Positions 15,853 to 24,324 of a stretch of DNA of 64,000 bases are shown piece after piece. The notes under the pieces are model-generated. The model was not told the origin of the DNA. It saw nothing but the letters and a program-made list of their open reading frames with translations, and searched no databases. Position 1 is the stretch's first letter, and every line of letters starts with the position of its first letter. The translations under genes and the position numbers were made by a program. Source of the stretch: Halomarinibacterium sp041392205 (GTDB lineage: Bacteria > Bacteroidota > Bacteroidia > Flavobacteriales > Flavobacteriaceae); assembly GCA_041392205.1 (NCBI GenBank), contig JAWKMO010000004.1, forward strand, positions 1-64,000, in the 5' to 3' direction.

Positions 15853-16626
15853 ATGTCTATAGCATTTTATAAATACCAAGGAACGGGAAACGATTTTGTG
15901 TTAATAGACAATCGTTTGGGAAATTTCAACAAAAAAAATACCAAATTGGTTGCTGCTATGTGTAACCGAAAATTTGGCATAGGAGCCGATGGATTAATTT
16001 TATTAGAAAATCATCCTGTGGTAGATTTTACCATGGTATATTACAATAGTGACGGAAATCTTAGTAGTATGTGTGGTAACGGCGGGCGCTGTGTCACGCA
16101 TTTTGCAAAGTATTTGAAAGTAATAAAAGACAAAGCAATTTTTGAAGCCGTAGATGGTATGCACCACACCATTATTCAAAATGACAAAATTTCATTAGGA
16201 ATGAATACAGTTGAAAAAGTGTCGGTTTTTAAAAACTATGTTTTTTTAAATACGGGTTCACCACATCACGTGCAAATAGTTTCGGATAGTACCAAATTTG
16301 ATGTTTTTTCGGAAGGCAGACGTCTTCGGAATGAGCTTTACGGAAAGGAAGGTGCAAATATCAATTTTGTGGAACAAGTGGGAACAAATACCTTTAAAGT
16401 GAGAACCTATGAGCGTGGGGTGGAAGATGAAACACTTTCATGTGGTACTGGGGTTACAGCTGTTGCTATTGCCATGCATGAAATAGGTAAGACTACAGCA
16501 ACTTCCGTTTTTTTAGAGACCCCCGGAGGTGTTTTGGAAGTACAATTTCAAAAAGCTGAAAATGGATATAAAAATATACAACTTGTAGGTCCCGCGGTGC
16601 AGGTTTATAAAGGAATTTGGTCATGA
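15853..16626 (+). CDS. dapF: Diaminopimelate epimerase
   Basis: Interconverts LL- and meso-diaminopimelate in the lysine and peptidoglycan precursor pathway, without cofactor, using two active-site cysteines. Both are present: Cys74 in MCGNGGRC and Cys197 in LSCGTGVTA. The start KYQGTGNDFVLIDN and 257-residue length are typical. A TTG nine nt upstream is in frame but overlaps the promoter box, so the ATG at 15853 is used. The stop overlaps the next ATG (ATGA), coupling it to the GNAT and mltG genes. The upstream pathway enzyme dapA is 20 kb away. Confidence 0.97.
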   Translation: MSIAFYKYQGTGNDFVLIDNRLGNFNKKNTKLVAAMCNRKFGIGADGLILLENHPVVDFTMVYYNSDGNLSSMCGNGGRCVTHFAKYLKVIKDKAIFEAVDGMHHTIIQNDKISLGMNTVEKVSVFKNYVFLNTGSPHHVQIVSDSTKFDVFSEGRRLRNELYGKEGANINFVEQVGTNTFKVRTYERGVEDETLSCGTGVTAVAIAMHEIGKTTATSVFLETPGGVLEVQFQKAENGYKNIQLVGPAVQVYKGIWS

Positions 16627-17147
16627 CGCTACAAGGAGAACATATTTACTTACGAGCTTTGGAGCCTTCCGATTTAGATTTCCTATATCGATTAGAGAAT
16701 GACGAATCGGTTTGGGAAGTAAGTAATACGACAACTCCGTATTCAAAATTTGTGTTAAAACAGTATCTCGAAAATGCCCATCGAGATATTTACGAAGTGA
16801 AACAACTACGATTGGTAATTTGTTTAAATGAAGATAAGAAAGTAATTGGCTTTATTGATTTATTCGATTTTGAACCAAAACATAATAGGGTAGGACTAGG
16901 AATAGTAATTGCTTCGAAAGAAGATAGAGGGAAAGGCTATGCTTCGGAAGCTATTAAAGCCACAACAAACTATTGTTTTAAGCATTTGAATGTGCATCAA
17001 GTTTTTGCAAATATAACTTCAGACAATAAAAATAGCATTCAGTTGTTTGAAAAAATTGGGTTTCTGAAATGTGGGGAAAAGAAAGACTGGATTTTTTCCG
17101 AAGGGATTTTTAAAAATGAAGTAATGTATCAATATTTCCATGAGTAA
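16623..17147 (+). CDS. RimJ/RimL-type GNAT N-acetyltransferase
   Basis: A 174-residue acetyltransferase of the RimJ/RimL group, whose known members acetylate ribosomal protein N-termini or small amines. The start QGEHIYLRALEPSDLDFLYRLEND is characteristic, and the acetyl-CoA loop is EDRGKGYASEAIK near 100, followed by FANITSDNKNSIQLFEKIGF. Its ATG overlaps the dapF stop (ATGA) and its end overlaps mltG by 8 nt, so the three genes form one tight operon. The substrate is unknown. Confidence 0.9.
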   Translation: MTLQGEHIYLRALEPSDLDFLYRLENDESVWEVSNTTTPYSKFVLKQYLENAHRDIYEVKQLRLVICLNEDKKVIGFIDLFDFEPKHNRVGLGIVIASKEDRGKGYASEAIKATTNYCFKHLNVHQVFANITSDNKNSIQLFEKIGFLKCGEKKDWIFSEGIFKNEVMYQYFHE

Positions 17148-18186
17148 TCTTAAAAAAGTAGTTTTAGCAACCGTGCTATTGGGTTTAGTCATCATGGCAG
17201 GTTTTGCTTATTATGTATATTCCAGTGTGTTCACCAAGAATACTGCCTTCACCAATGGCGAGGCACATATTTATATTAGTACTGGAGCCAATTTTAATGA
17301 AGTACTAGACCAAATAGAACCTTTAGTAGACAATATAGATTCTTTTGTTGCTGTGGCAAAAAGAAAAGGATACCCTGAAAATGTAAAACCCGGCCACTAC
17401 ATTATTAAACAGGGAATGAATAATAATGATATTATTAATACCATACGAAGTACTAACATTCCTATTCAAGTTAAGTTTAACAATCAGGAACGGCTTGAAA
17501 ATTTGGCAGGGCATTTAGCTAGACAAATGGAGCCCGATAGCCTTTCTTTTTTGTTGGCTTTTAATGATGCCGAATTTTTAAAATCTTCTGGGTTTACCCA
17601 AAATACCGCGCTGGGAATGTATATTCCCAATACTTATGAAGTTTATTGGAATACTTCGGCAATCGATTTTAGGGATAGAATGCTAAAAGAATACAATACC
17701 TTTTGGACGGCAGACCGCAAGGCAAAAGCTCAAAAAATAGGACTCACGAGAGACCAAGTAATGGCTTTGGCAGCCATAGTTCAAAAAGAAACAGCAAAAG
17801 TGGATGAAAGACCCCGTGTAGCTGGAGTGTATTTAAATAGATTAAAAGCGGGAATGTTATTACAGGCAGATCCAACGGTTATTTTTGCCAAAAAGAAAAT
17901 TGAAAATGATTTTGAGCAAACCATAAAGCGTGTCTTGTATAAAGATTTGGAAATAGACTCTCCTTTCAACACTTATAAATATGAAGGTATTCCTCCTGGG
18001 CCTATAGCTATGCCTGATATCTCTTCCATCGACGCTGTTTTAAATTCAGAATCGCACCACTACTTTTATTTTGTGGCCGATGTGACTAATTTTGGGTATC
18101 ATAAATTTGCCAAAACATTGGCACAACACAATGCCAACAAAGCCGAATATGTGCGTTGGATTTCTCAAAATGGAGTAAATCGATAA
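17140..18186 (+). CDS. mltG: Endolytic murein transglycosylase MltG
   Basis: An inner-membrane enzyme that cuts nascent glycan strands and sets their length. A single N-terminal membrane anchor (residues 5-27) is followed by a LysM-like region and the YceG catalytic domain. The catalytic glutamate is Glu217 in AAIVQKETAK, followed by ERPRVAGVYLNRL, LQADPTV, and FNTYKYEGIPPGPIAMP. At 348 residues it is full length. Sharing an operon with dapF links precursor synthesis to strand processing. Confidence 0.96.
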   Translation: MSNLKKVVLATVLLGLVIMAGFAYYVYSSVFTKNTAFTNGEAHIYISTGANFNEVLDQIEPLVDNIDSFVAVAKRKGYPENVKPGHYIIKQGMNNNDIINTIRSTNIPIQVKFNNQERLENLAGHLARQMEPDSLSFLLAFNDAEFLKSSGFTQNTALGMYIPNTYEVYWNTSAIDFRDRMLKEYNTFWTADRKAKAQKIGLTRDQVMALAAIVQKETAKVDERPRVAGVYLNRLKAGMLLQADPTVIFAKKKIENDFEQTIKRVLYKDLEIDSPFNTYKYEGIPPGPIAMPDISSIDAVLNSESHHYFYFVADVTNFGYHKFAKTLAQHNANKAEYVRWISQNGVNR

Positions 18187-18348
18187 CTGTTTACAACTTT
18201 GTTTATTTCTTCTTCATTAATGCAAAAAAACACTCTTTTTCTGCCTTAATTTTAATTATTGATTTTCAAGGAGATACCATTTCAATCGTTTTCGAAAGGG
18301 TTTTAACAATTTTTAACAGCCTGAAAATCAAATTTATAAAAAATAGCG

Positions 18349-18356
18349 TACCTTTG
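18349..18356 (+). promoter_or_regulatory. Promoter -7 box for the lysozyme-like gene
   Basis: TACCTTTG is a perfect -7 match. No TTG lies at the -33 distance. The predicted leader is about 45 nt. The 218-bp spacer between mltG and this gene holds no other ORF that I would support. Confidence 0.55.
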
Positions 18357-18404
18357 CACGCTGAAATTATAGAAGGCTTGGTTCTTCTTAAAATCAAAAA
18401 ATAA

Positions 18405-19049
18405 ATGAAACGTAGTCAATTACGAATCGCTTTATTAAGTTTTATCGTTGTTTTAAGCGCTATTGCATTTACCTCTTTTAAAAGTGCAGACTTTTCGAAT
18501 TACCTTGTTTTAGAAGAAGAATCTTTTTGCTACAATGTTCCTAATGAGCATGAGGTAACTACTTTAAATTCGACCCCTCAGTTTAAACTCTTTTTAGGAA
18601 AAACGTATGTAGGTTTTAAGGAAGCTATAGCATTTAAGGAGTCGCAAGGAGATTATAGTATTGTAAATTCTTATGGGTACATGGGGAAGTACCAATTTGG
18701 AAAAAGCACTCTTCATATGATTGGTATTAAAAATTCGGATACTTTCTTAAATGATACCCGTTTGCAAGAACAAGCATTCGATGTTTATACAGCACGAAAT
18801 AAATGGATTTTGCGAAAAGATATTAAACGGTATGTAGGTACTTACATAGACGGTGTTAAAATTACAGAATCGGGTATTCTAGCTGCTGCACATTTGGCGG
18901 GAGCCGGGAATGTTAAAAAATATTTAAGAAGTGGAGGCGTCGAAGCTTTTGAAGATGCTTTTGGAACATCGATACGGTATTATTTAAAAAGGTTTTCGGG
19001 GTATAATACGGCCATTATAATTCCTCAAAAAAAGGTAACTATTTTTTAA
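18405..19049 (+). CDS. Secreted lysozyme-like (lytic transglycosylase fold) protein
   Basis: A 214-residue exported protein: an N-terminal hydrophobic helix (residues 7-25) is followed by a domain resembling lytic transglycosylases or goose-type lysozyme. FKEAIAFKESQGDYSIVNSYGYMGKYQFG (near 70-98) fits the catalytic-glutamate region, with glutamates in AFKESQG, and LAAAHLAGAGNVKKYLRSGG near 160 matches the later substrate-binding stretch. It probably acts on peptidoglycan. It directly follows mltG on the same strand, and its stop codon overlaps that of the convergent methylase gene. Confidence 0.8.
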   Translation: MKRSQLRIALLSFIVVLSAIAFTSFKSADFSNYLVLEEESFCYNVPNEHEVTTLNSTPQFKLFLGKTYVGFKEAIAFKESQGDYSIVNSYGYMGKYQFGKSTLHMIGIKNSDTFLNDTRLQEQAFDVYTARNKWILRKDIKRYVGTYIDGVKITESGILAAAHLAGAGNVKKYLRSGGVEAFEDAFGTSIRYYLKRFSGYNTAIIIPQKKVTIF

Positions 19050-19768
19050 TCCAAATCTTTGTGTATAATAAAAAGGGTGGGTCTTTTATGAAGATCCACC
19101 TTTATTTTTTGCCAATTGGCCACCGTATGCGTTTTAATATATTCGGAAGGCAATGTAATATCACACGCTATACACAATTGGGTTTGTGGATGGAGCATAC
19201 TAACCAAACTTTCAAACAACTGGTTATTTCTATAGGGGGTTTCAATAAATAATTGTGATTGATTTTGTTCTTCCGAAAGTTTTTCAAGTCGTTTCAATGC
19301 TTTTTTTCGCTCCTGCTTATCAATGGGTAAATAGCCATTAAAAGCAAAATTTTGACCGTTAAAACCACTCGCCATCATTGCCATTAGTAAGGAAGAAGGG
19401 CCTACCAAGGGAATTACCTTAATTCCTTTACTGTGCGCTTGCGCTACCAGAACAGCGCCAGGGTCGGCAATACCGGGACATCCAGCTTCGCTTATAATTC
19501 CTATATGCCTTCCTTCAAAACAAGGGGTAAGCATATTCGGAATTTCATTTTCATCAGTAAATTTATTGATGGTTTCAATTTTTAAATTGGGTTGCGACTT
19601 GCCCGGCACCATGCTTTTTATAAATCGTCTGGCACTTTTTTCGTTTTCAACAATGTAAAAATCTATTTGTTCAATGGTTTTTTTTACTGAAAGGGGGAGT
19701 ACTTCTAGGGGAGGTGTATCCCCTAAAGTACAAGGAATTAAATAAAGATTTCCAAGGGGAAGTGTCAA
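19046..19768 (-). CDS. RsmI-like SAM-dependent methyltransferase (tetrapyrrole methylase fold)
   Basis: A 240-residue protein related to RsmI, which 2'-O-methylates C1402 of 16S rRNA. It has the fold's landmarks: LPLGNLYLIPCTLGDTP at the N-terminus, VENEKSARRFI near 40, the SAM-binding GIISEAGCPGIADPGAVLV near 90, and LVGPSSLLMAMMASG near 120. Flavobacteria often carry this version next to dnaA besides a canonical RsmI, so the exact target is uncertain. The start is TTG (19768), chosen because the family begins exactly there. It follows the PQQ dehydrogenase gene by 5 nt. Confidence 0.85.
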   Translation of the reverse strand: MTLPLGNLYLIPCTLGDTPPLEVLPLSVKKTIEQIDFYIVENEKSARRFIKSMVPGKSQPNLKIETINKFTDENEIPNMLTPCFEGRHIGIISEAGCPGIADPGAVLVAQAHSKGIKVIPLVGPSSLLMAMMASGFNGQNFAFNGYLPIDKQERKKALKRLEKLSEEQNQSQLFIETPYRNNQLFESLVSMLHPQTQLCIACDITLPSEYIKTHTVANWQKIKVDLHKRPTLFIIHKDLD

Positions 19769-19773
19769 AATAA

Positions 19774-21150
19774 TTATTTTATAATCAGTTTCTTATAGGA
19801 AACAGCGCCCTTTATGGAAGTAATTTTCAGTACATATAAACCTGCTGAAAAAGAGGAAATATTAATACTCTCTTGAGTTGTCGAGAGCGTACTTTTATGA
19901 TAAACTAATCTTCCATTGATATCAAAAATAGAAATCATTTGTAAACCTTCCGTTTCAGATTGAATACTAATTTGAGTTTCTGCAGGATTTGGAAATACCA
20001 CAAAACTATTTCCACTAAAATCTTCTGTGGAAGCAATTTGCCCACCCATAATTTTGTAAATATTTCCGCTAAGGCTAACGGCATACATTTCTTTATTTAC
20101 ATCTTCCCCAAAAGCAACCCAAGTACCATTGGGGTTGCCGGCAGACTGGTTCATATAATTATACGAAGCATCTAATGTACCTAGCATACTGTCTATGTCG
20201 CCAAAAATATATACTCCTTGTAAATCTGTGTAGGTTGTACCTCGGTAAACTCTTCCGCCAATAACAGAGCCTCCGCCGTTCCATGGATAATCATATACGG
20301 GAAAAGTATATTCGCTCATAGGTTGGCAACCTGTTGTATTGAAAGGGTTATTACCTTCATAACAACGCCAGCCATAATTTAAACCACCTAGGGTAATATC
20401 TTGACTGTTTATTTCTTCTCTCGCATTTTGACCCACATCTCCAATCCATATTTTATTGTCTGTAAAATCAATCGAAAATCGAAATGGATTTCTTAGCCCT
20501 ATGGCCCAAATTTCATCTCTTACTGCTGTGTTAGAAACAAAAGGGTTATCTGGAGGAATACCGTAATTATTTCCGCCACTTGGAGTATCAATATCAATAC
20601 GTAAGATTTTGCCTAGTAACAAAGTTAAATTTTGAGCATTATTGTCTAAGTCACCGCCACCACCTCCATCACCTAAAGCAATATAAAGGTATCCATCTGG
20701 GCCAAAAGCAATAGAGCCTCCATTGTGGTTAGATGCGGGTTGATTTACATTTAGAATTTGAAATTCTGTATTGGGATCTGCTATATCTGGATTGCCACTA
20801 TCTACTTTAAATCTAGATATTTGTGTGTCTCCTGAATTGTCTGAATAGTGAACATAAAAATACCCATTATTTGCATACTCTGGATGAAAAGCGAGACCTA
20901 ATAGACCTCGTTCACCACCTGCTCCTACAATAGCGGTAATATTTAAAAAAGGGGTGGGGTTTGTACTGCCGTCAGGATTTAAAATTTTTATTATACCTTC
21001 TTGCTCCACCACAAATAGGCGCTCATCACCGGCATTTTGAAGATCTACAGAACTGCTAAATCCGGAGGCAAAAAGGTCTAAAGTAACACTTTGCGAAAAA
21101 GTAAAAGAGGTGTACGTAAGAACAATAAGAATGAGGATGTATTTTTTCAT
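19774..21150 (-). CDS. Secreted PQQ-dependent sugar dehydrogenase with T9SS tail
   Basis: A 458-residue secreted six-bladed beta-propeller of the glucose/sorbosone dehydrogenase family. The signal peptide ends FTFSQ. Family motifs are GERGLLGLAFHPEYANNGY near 80, SNHNGGSIAFGPDGYLYIALGDGGGGGD near 140, and WAIGLRNPFRFSIDF near 215. The last 75 residues form a type A T9SS sorting domain (FPNPAETQISI...LYVLKI...KKLIIK). The protein is probably carried across the outer membrane and anchored or released. PQQ binding is a family property; no PQQ biosynthesis genes are in the window. Confidence 0.9.
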   Translation of the reverse strand: MKKYILILIVLTYTSFTFSQSVTLDLFASGFSSSVDLQNAGDERLFVVEQEGIIKILNPDGSTNPTPFLNITAIVGAGGERGLLGLAFHPEYANNGYFYVHYSDNSGDTQISRFKVDSGNPDIADPNTEFQILNVNQPASNHNGGSIAFGPDGYLYIALGDGGGGGDLDNNAQNLTLLLGKILRIDIDTPSGGNNYGIPPDNPFVSNTAVRDEIWAIGLRNPFRFSIDFTDNKIWIGDVGQNAREEINSQDITLGGLNYGWRCYEGNNPFNTTGCQPMSEYTFPVYDYPWNGGGSVIGGRVYRGTTYTDLQGVYIFGDIDSMLGTLDASYNYMNQSAGNPNGTWVAFGEDVNKEMYAVSLSGNIYKIMGGQIASTEDFSGNSFVVFPNPAETQISIQSETEGLQMISIFDINGRLVYHKSTLSTTQESINISSFSAGLYVLKITSIKGAVSYKKLIIK

Positions 21151-21180
21151 AATTTTTTTTCTAAAGGTAATGAATAGCCA

Positions 21181-21645
21181 TTAATTATCAAATTGAAGTC
21201 GCTTCGCAATTTTTTCACAAGCCTCGTCTAGCATGGTAAAGACATTTTCAAAACCCTGACTTCCGCCATAATAGGGGTCCGGTACATCTACATTTTCTTC
21301 TGGAAAAATTTCATCCAAAATTAGTTTTACCTTTCCTATTTCTTCATTAGAATTGGCTAGCTTGATAACATCTTGATAGTTGGTATTGTCCATCACAAAA
21401 ATATAATCGTAAGTTTCGAAATCGTAAGGAGAAAATTTTCTGCCTCTTTGGTTGGTAATATTGATACCGTTTTTTTTGGCTATTTCGATGCTACGTGGGT
21501 CTGGCATTTCACCTACATGCCAACCCCCAGTGCCAGCAGATTCAACTAAAACCTTATTTGTATCGACTTTCGATTTTAAAATACCTTCGGCTAATGGGGA
21601 ACGGCAAATATTGCCAAGACATACCATGAGAATTTTTGTTTTCAT
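21181..21645 (-). CDS. Low molecular weight protein-tyrosine phosphatase
   Basis: A cytoplasmic phosphatase of 154 residues. The P-loop CLGNICRS (residues 9-16, nucleophile Cys9) is complete, and the general-acid aspartate lies in the C-terminal DPYYGG motif near 120. In bacteria such enzymes often reverse tyrosine kinases that control exopolysaccharide export; no kinase is nearby. The start lies only 5 nt after the T-run of the dnaA terminator, so expression depends on readthrough or an internal promoter. The dnaA-phosphatase-methylase order is, from memory, common in flavobacteria. Confidence 0.93.
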   Translation of the reverse strand: MKTKILMVCLGNICRSPLAEGILKSKVDTNKVLVESAGTGGWHVGEMPDPRSIEIAKKNGINITNQRGRKFSPYDFETYDYIFVMDNTNYQDVIKLANSNEEIGKVKLILDEIFPEENVDVPDPYYGGSQGFENVFTMLDEACEKIAKRLQFDN

Positions 21646-21650
21646 TATTG

Positions 21651-21674
21651 AAAAAAAAACCCGCTAGTTGCGGG
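21651..21674 (-). terminator. Intrinsic terminator after dnaA
   Basis: A 5-bp G/C-only stem (CCCGC 21660-21664 with GCGGG 21670-21674) is followed on the minus strand by a run of nine T. It starts 6 nt after the dnaA stop codon and ends 5 nt before the phosphatase ATG. Confidence 0.8.
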
Positions 21675-21679
21675 AAGTA

Positions 21680-23107
21680 TTATAAAGTTAGTTTTTTATT
21701 GAGGTCATCCACGTATTTTTTGAATTGCTTGTCGGTACTGGAAAGATTATCGACCGTTTTACAAGCGTGTAAAACAGTGGCATGATCTCGTTGTCCAATT
21801 TGAGAACCAATAGAGGCCAGGGAAGCTTTGGTAAATTTTTTGGCAAAAAACATAGCTAGTTGTCTTGCCTGTACAATGTGTCGTTTTCTGGTTTTAGACT
21901 GAAGGGTATCCACATCCATTTGGAAATAATCGCTCACTACTTTTTGGATATAATCGATAGAAACTTCACGCTTGGTATGTTTTACGTAATTATCCACAAT
22001 CTTTTTGGCAAGATCGATAGTAATTTCACGCTTATTGAAAGAAGAGTGGGCTATTAAAGAAATAATAGCTCCTTCCAATTCACGTATATTGGTTTTTATG
22101 TTATTTGCTAAAAATTCTACAATATCATCGGGCATTTCCACACCATCGCGATAGAGCTTATTCTTGATAATTGCAACCCGAGTATCATAATCTGGATGAT
22201 TTAACTCGGCAGATAATCCCCATTTAAAGCGGGATAATAGGCGTTGTTCAATATCGATCATATCGACAGGAGCCTTATCACTGGTAAGGATTACCTGCTT
22301 TCCATTTTGGTGTAAATGATTAAATATATGGAAGAATACATCTTGAGTTCCTGCTTTTCCAGATAGGAGTTGTATATCGTCCACAATTAAAACATCCATA
22401 ATTTGGTAAAAATGAATGAAATCGTTTCGATTGTTCTTTTTAACAGATTCTATATATTGTTGTGTAAACTTTTCAGCAGAAATATATAACACCGTTTTTT
22501 CTGGGTATTTTTCTTTAATTTCAACGCCTATCGCATGCGCTAGATGGGTTTTACCTAATCCTACTCCTCCAAAAATTAATAACGGATTAAAAGAAGTTCC
22601 TCCGGGTTTGTTTGCTACGGCATAACCTGCAGAACGTGCTAATCGGTTAGATTCACCCTCCAAAAAATTATCAAAGCTATAATTAGGGTTAAGTTGTGAT
22701 TCAATTTTTACATTTCGAATACCGGGAATAACAAACGGGTTTTTAAGCTCCGGGTTTTTGTTCTTTAACGGAACATCCACCTCTTGATCTTTCATTTGGC
22801 TTCTGTTGGAGCTTGGTATTTTTTCAGTAAAAGGTTGCTTGTTACCGTAGGTGTTTTCCATTTTAATGATATACACCAATTTAGCTTTAGTTCCTAATTC
22901 TTTAGTAAGGGCAACTTTAAGAAGCTTCACATAATGTTCTTCTAACCATTCGTAAAAAAACTTGCTGGGGACTTGTATGCTAAGAGCGTTATCATTAAGT
23001 TTTACTGCTTTAATGGGTTCAAACCAAGTTTTGTACGCTTGTGTTGAGATATTATCTTCAATAAAGGACAAACAATTGCTCCAAACTGTTTCAGCAGTTT
23101 TACTCAT
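21680..23107 (-). CDS. dnaA: Chromosomal replication initiator DnaA
   Basis: Binds DnaA boxes at oriC, opens the duplex and recruits the helicase. The 475-residue chain has domain I (about 1-85), a variable linker, an AAA+ domain with Walker A GGVGLGKT (180-187) and Walker B VLIVDDIQLL (239-248), and a C-terminal helix-turn-helix with the DnaA signature IGQRDHATVLHACK. It is divergent from ybgC across 210 bp. That spacer contains no TTATCCACA boxes, so the origin is probably not there. Confidence 0.98.
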   Translation of the reverse strand: MSKTAETVWSNCLSFIEDNISTQAYKTWFEPIKAVKLNDNALSIQVPSKFFYEWLEEHYVKLLKVALTKELGTKAKLVYIIKMENTYGNKQPFTEKIPSSNRSQMKDQEVDVPLKNKNPELKNPFVIPGIRNVKIESQLNPNYSFDNFLEGESNRLARSAGYAVANKPGGTSFNPLLIFGGVGLGKTHLAHAIGVEIKEKYPEKTVLYISAEKFTQQYIESVKKNNRNDFIHFYQIMDVLIVDDIQLLSGKAGTQDVFFHIFNHLHQNGKQVILTSDKAPVDMIDIEQRLLSRFKWGLSAELNHPDYDTRVAIIKNKLYRDGVEMPDDIVEFLANNIKTNIRELEGAIISLIAHSSFNKREITIDLAKKIVDNYVKHTKREVSIDYIQKVVSDYFQMDVDTLQSKTRKRHIVQARQLAMFFAKKFTKASLASIGSQIGQRDHATVLHACKTVDNLSSTDKQFKKYVDDLNKKLTL

Positions 23108-23197
23108 AATTGGGCTTCTATTTTGAAGTTTAGTTAGTTTTAATTGCGGCTAAGAACTGAGGGAAAAAGAACCTCCCCTAACTTTATCTTAACACTG

Positions 23198-23205
23198 CAA
23201 ATATG
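23198..23205 (-). promoter_or_regulatory. Possible dnaA -7 box
   Basis: On the minus strand CATATTTG matches TAnnTTTG at 7 of 8 positions, about 90 nt before the dnaA ATG. No good -33 element is found. Confidence 0.3.
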
Positions 23206-23317
23206 TGAACAAAAAAATGAAAAAAAAAATAGAATGGGTATTGAATTTCTTATTTTTTTTCCTCATACTACAATATTGATAAAACTACAAAAAAAGTTCC
23301 TTTTAAGATAAAAAAAA

Positions 23318-23716
23318 ATGAGAAAAGCAATCACAAAAATTAGAGTGCGTTATGGAGAGACAGACCAAATGGGGGTAGTCTATTATGGTAATTATGCCCA
23401 ATATCTAGAACAGGGAAGAACTGAATGGTTGCGGGAATTAGGATTTTCTTATAAATGGATGGAAGAAAATTGCATCCAACTTCCCGTAACTCATCTAGAA
23501 ATACATTACAAACAGCCTGCACGTTATGACGATGAAATTACTGTGGTAACAAGGTTGCAAAAAATTCCCACAGCAAAAATTGAATTTTACTATGAAATTT
23601 TTAATGAACAAAACGATCTTTTAATTACTGCCGAAACAACTTTAGTTTTTATAGATACTAAAACTCAAAAAATACGAAGGGCTCCAGATTATTTAATAAA
23701 AAGTCTAGAAAGTTAA
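23318..23716 (+). CDS. ybgC: YbgC-type acyl-CoA thioesterase
   Basis: A hot-dog-fold thioesterase of 132 residues that hydrolyses acyl-CoAs. The 4HBT signature is clear: VRYGETDQMGVVYYGNYAQYLEQGR, with the catalytic aspartate in TDQMGVV, and FYYEIFNEQNDLLITAETTLVFID near 90-113. E. coli YbgC works with the Tol-Pal system, but no tol genes are nearby, so the substrate is open. It is divergent from dnaA, and its stop codon overlaps that of the convergent yigZ gene. Confidence 0.92.
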   Translation: MRKAITKIRVRYGETDQMGVVYYGNYAQYLEQGRTEWLRELGFSYKWMEENCIQLPVTHLEIHYKQPARYDDEITVVTRLQKIPTAKIEFYYEIFNEQNDLLITAETTLVFIDTKTQKIRRAPDYLIKSLES

Positions 23717-24324
23717 TGGTCCCATTTTTTTATGGAAACTTTATAACTATTTTCGAAAAGTTGGCTTACTCTTTCCGCCTCTTTTTTTCTAACCGAAATG
23801 ACCATCTCGCAAGTTATCCCCATTTGTTGGGTTACAATGGCTACTTGCGTCTCTTTTATGATACGCATCACCGTATTCATTTCGGGGTAATCAAAAACAA
23901 TTAAAAATTCTTCATCTATTGTTTTTTCAATAATTTCGGAAGCTTCCAAAGCCCATTGAGCCGTTGTTTTGTAGGCTTGTATTAATCCTCCCACCCCTAA
24001 TTTTGTTCCACCAAAATAGCGTACCACTACCAATAAAATATTGGTAAGTTCAAAGGATTGTAGTTGGCCGTAAATGGGCATTCCTGCACTATTGGCGGGT
24101 TCTCCATCATCATTGGCACGATACCCTTCATAACTTTTTCCCAATTGCCATGCATAACACCAATGCCGCGCGGTAGGATGCTGCTTCTTTACAATCTCAA
24201 GATGTTCTTTAATAGCTTCTTCAGTTGTAACAGGGAAAGCATAGCCAAAAAACTTACTTCTGCGTTCTTTAAACAATACTTCTTTAGACGGTTTTGTAAT
24301 GGTTCTATAAGTGTCTTTTTTCAT
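23713..24324 (-). CDS. yigZ: YigZ/IMPACT family protein
   Basis: A 203-residue protein with the UPF0029 (IMPACT) N-terminal domain, recognised by KERRSKFFGYAFPV, the RHWCYAWQLG segment, and DDGEPANSAGMPIYGQL followed by NILLVVVRYFGGTKLGVGGLI. A C-terminal ferredoxin-like domain follows. Members are linked to translation control in eukaryotes; the bacterial role is poorly known. It overlaps the upstream transporter gene by 4 nt (ATGA) and so belongs to the ribD-transporter-yigZ operon. Confidence 0.9.
   Translation of the reverse strand: MKKDTYRTITKPSKEVLFKERRSKFFGYAFPVTTEEAIKEHLEIVKKQHPTARHWCYAWQLGKSYEGYRANDDGEPANSAGMPIYGQLQSFELTNILLVVVRYFGGTKLGVGGLIQAYKTTAQWALEASEIIEKTIDEEFLIVFDYPEMNTVMRIIKETQVAIVTQQMGITCEMVISVRKKEAERVSQLFENSYKVSIKKWDH

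Noticed and set aside
18156..18404. 82-codon plus-strand ORF between mltG and the lysozyme-like gene
   Set aside because: It starts inside mltG, has low-complexity AT-rich content, and contains the predicted promoter of the next gene.
23108..23317. dnaA upstream spacer as oriC
   Set aside because: No TTATNCACA-like boxes were found in the 210 bp on either strand.
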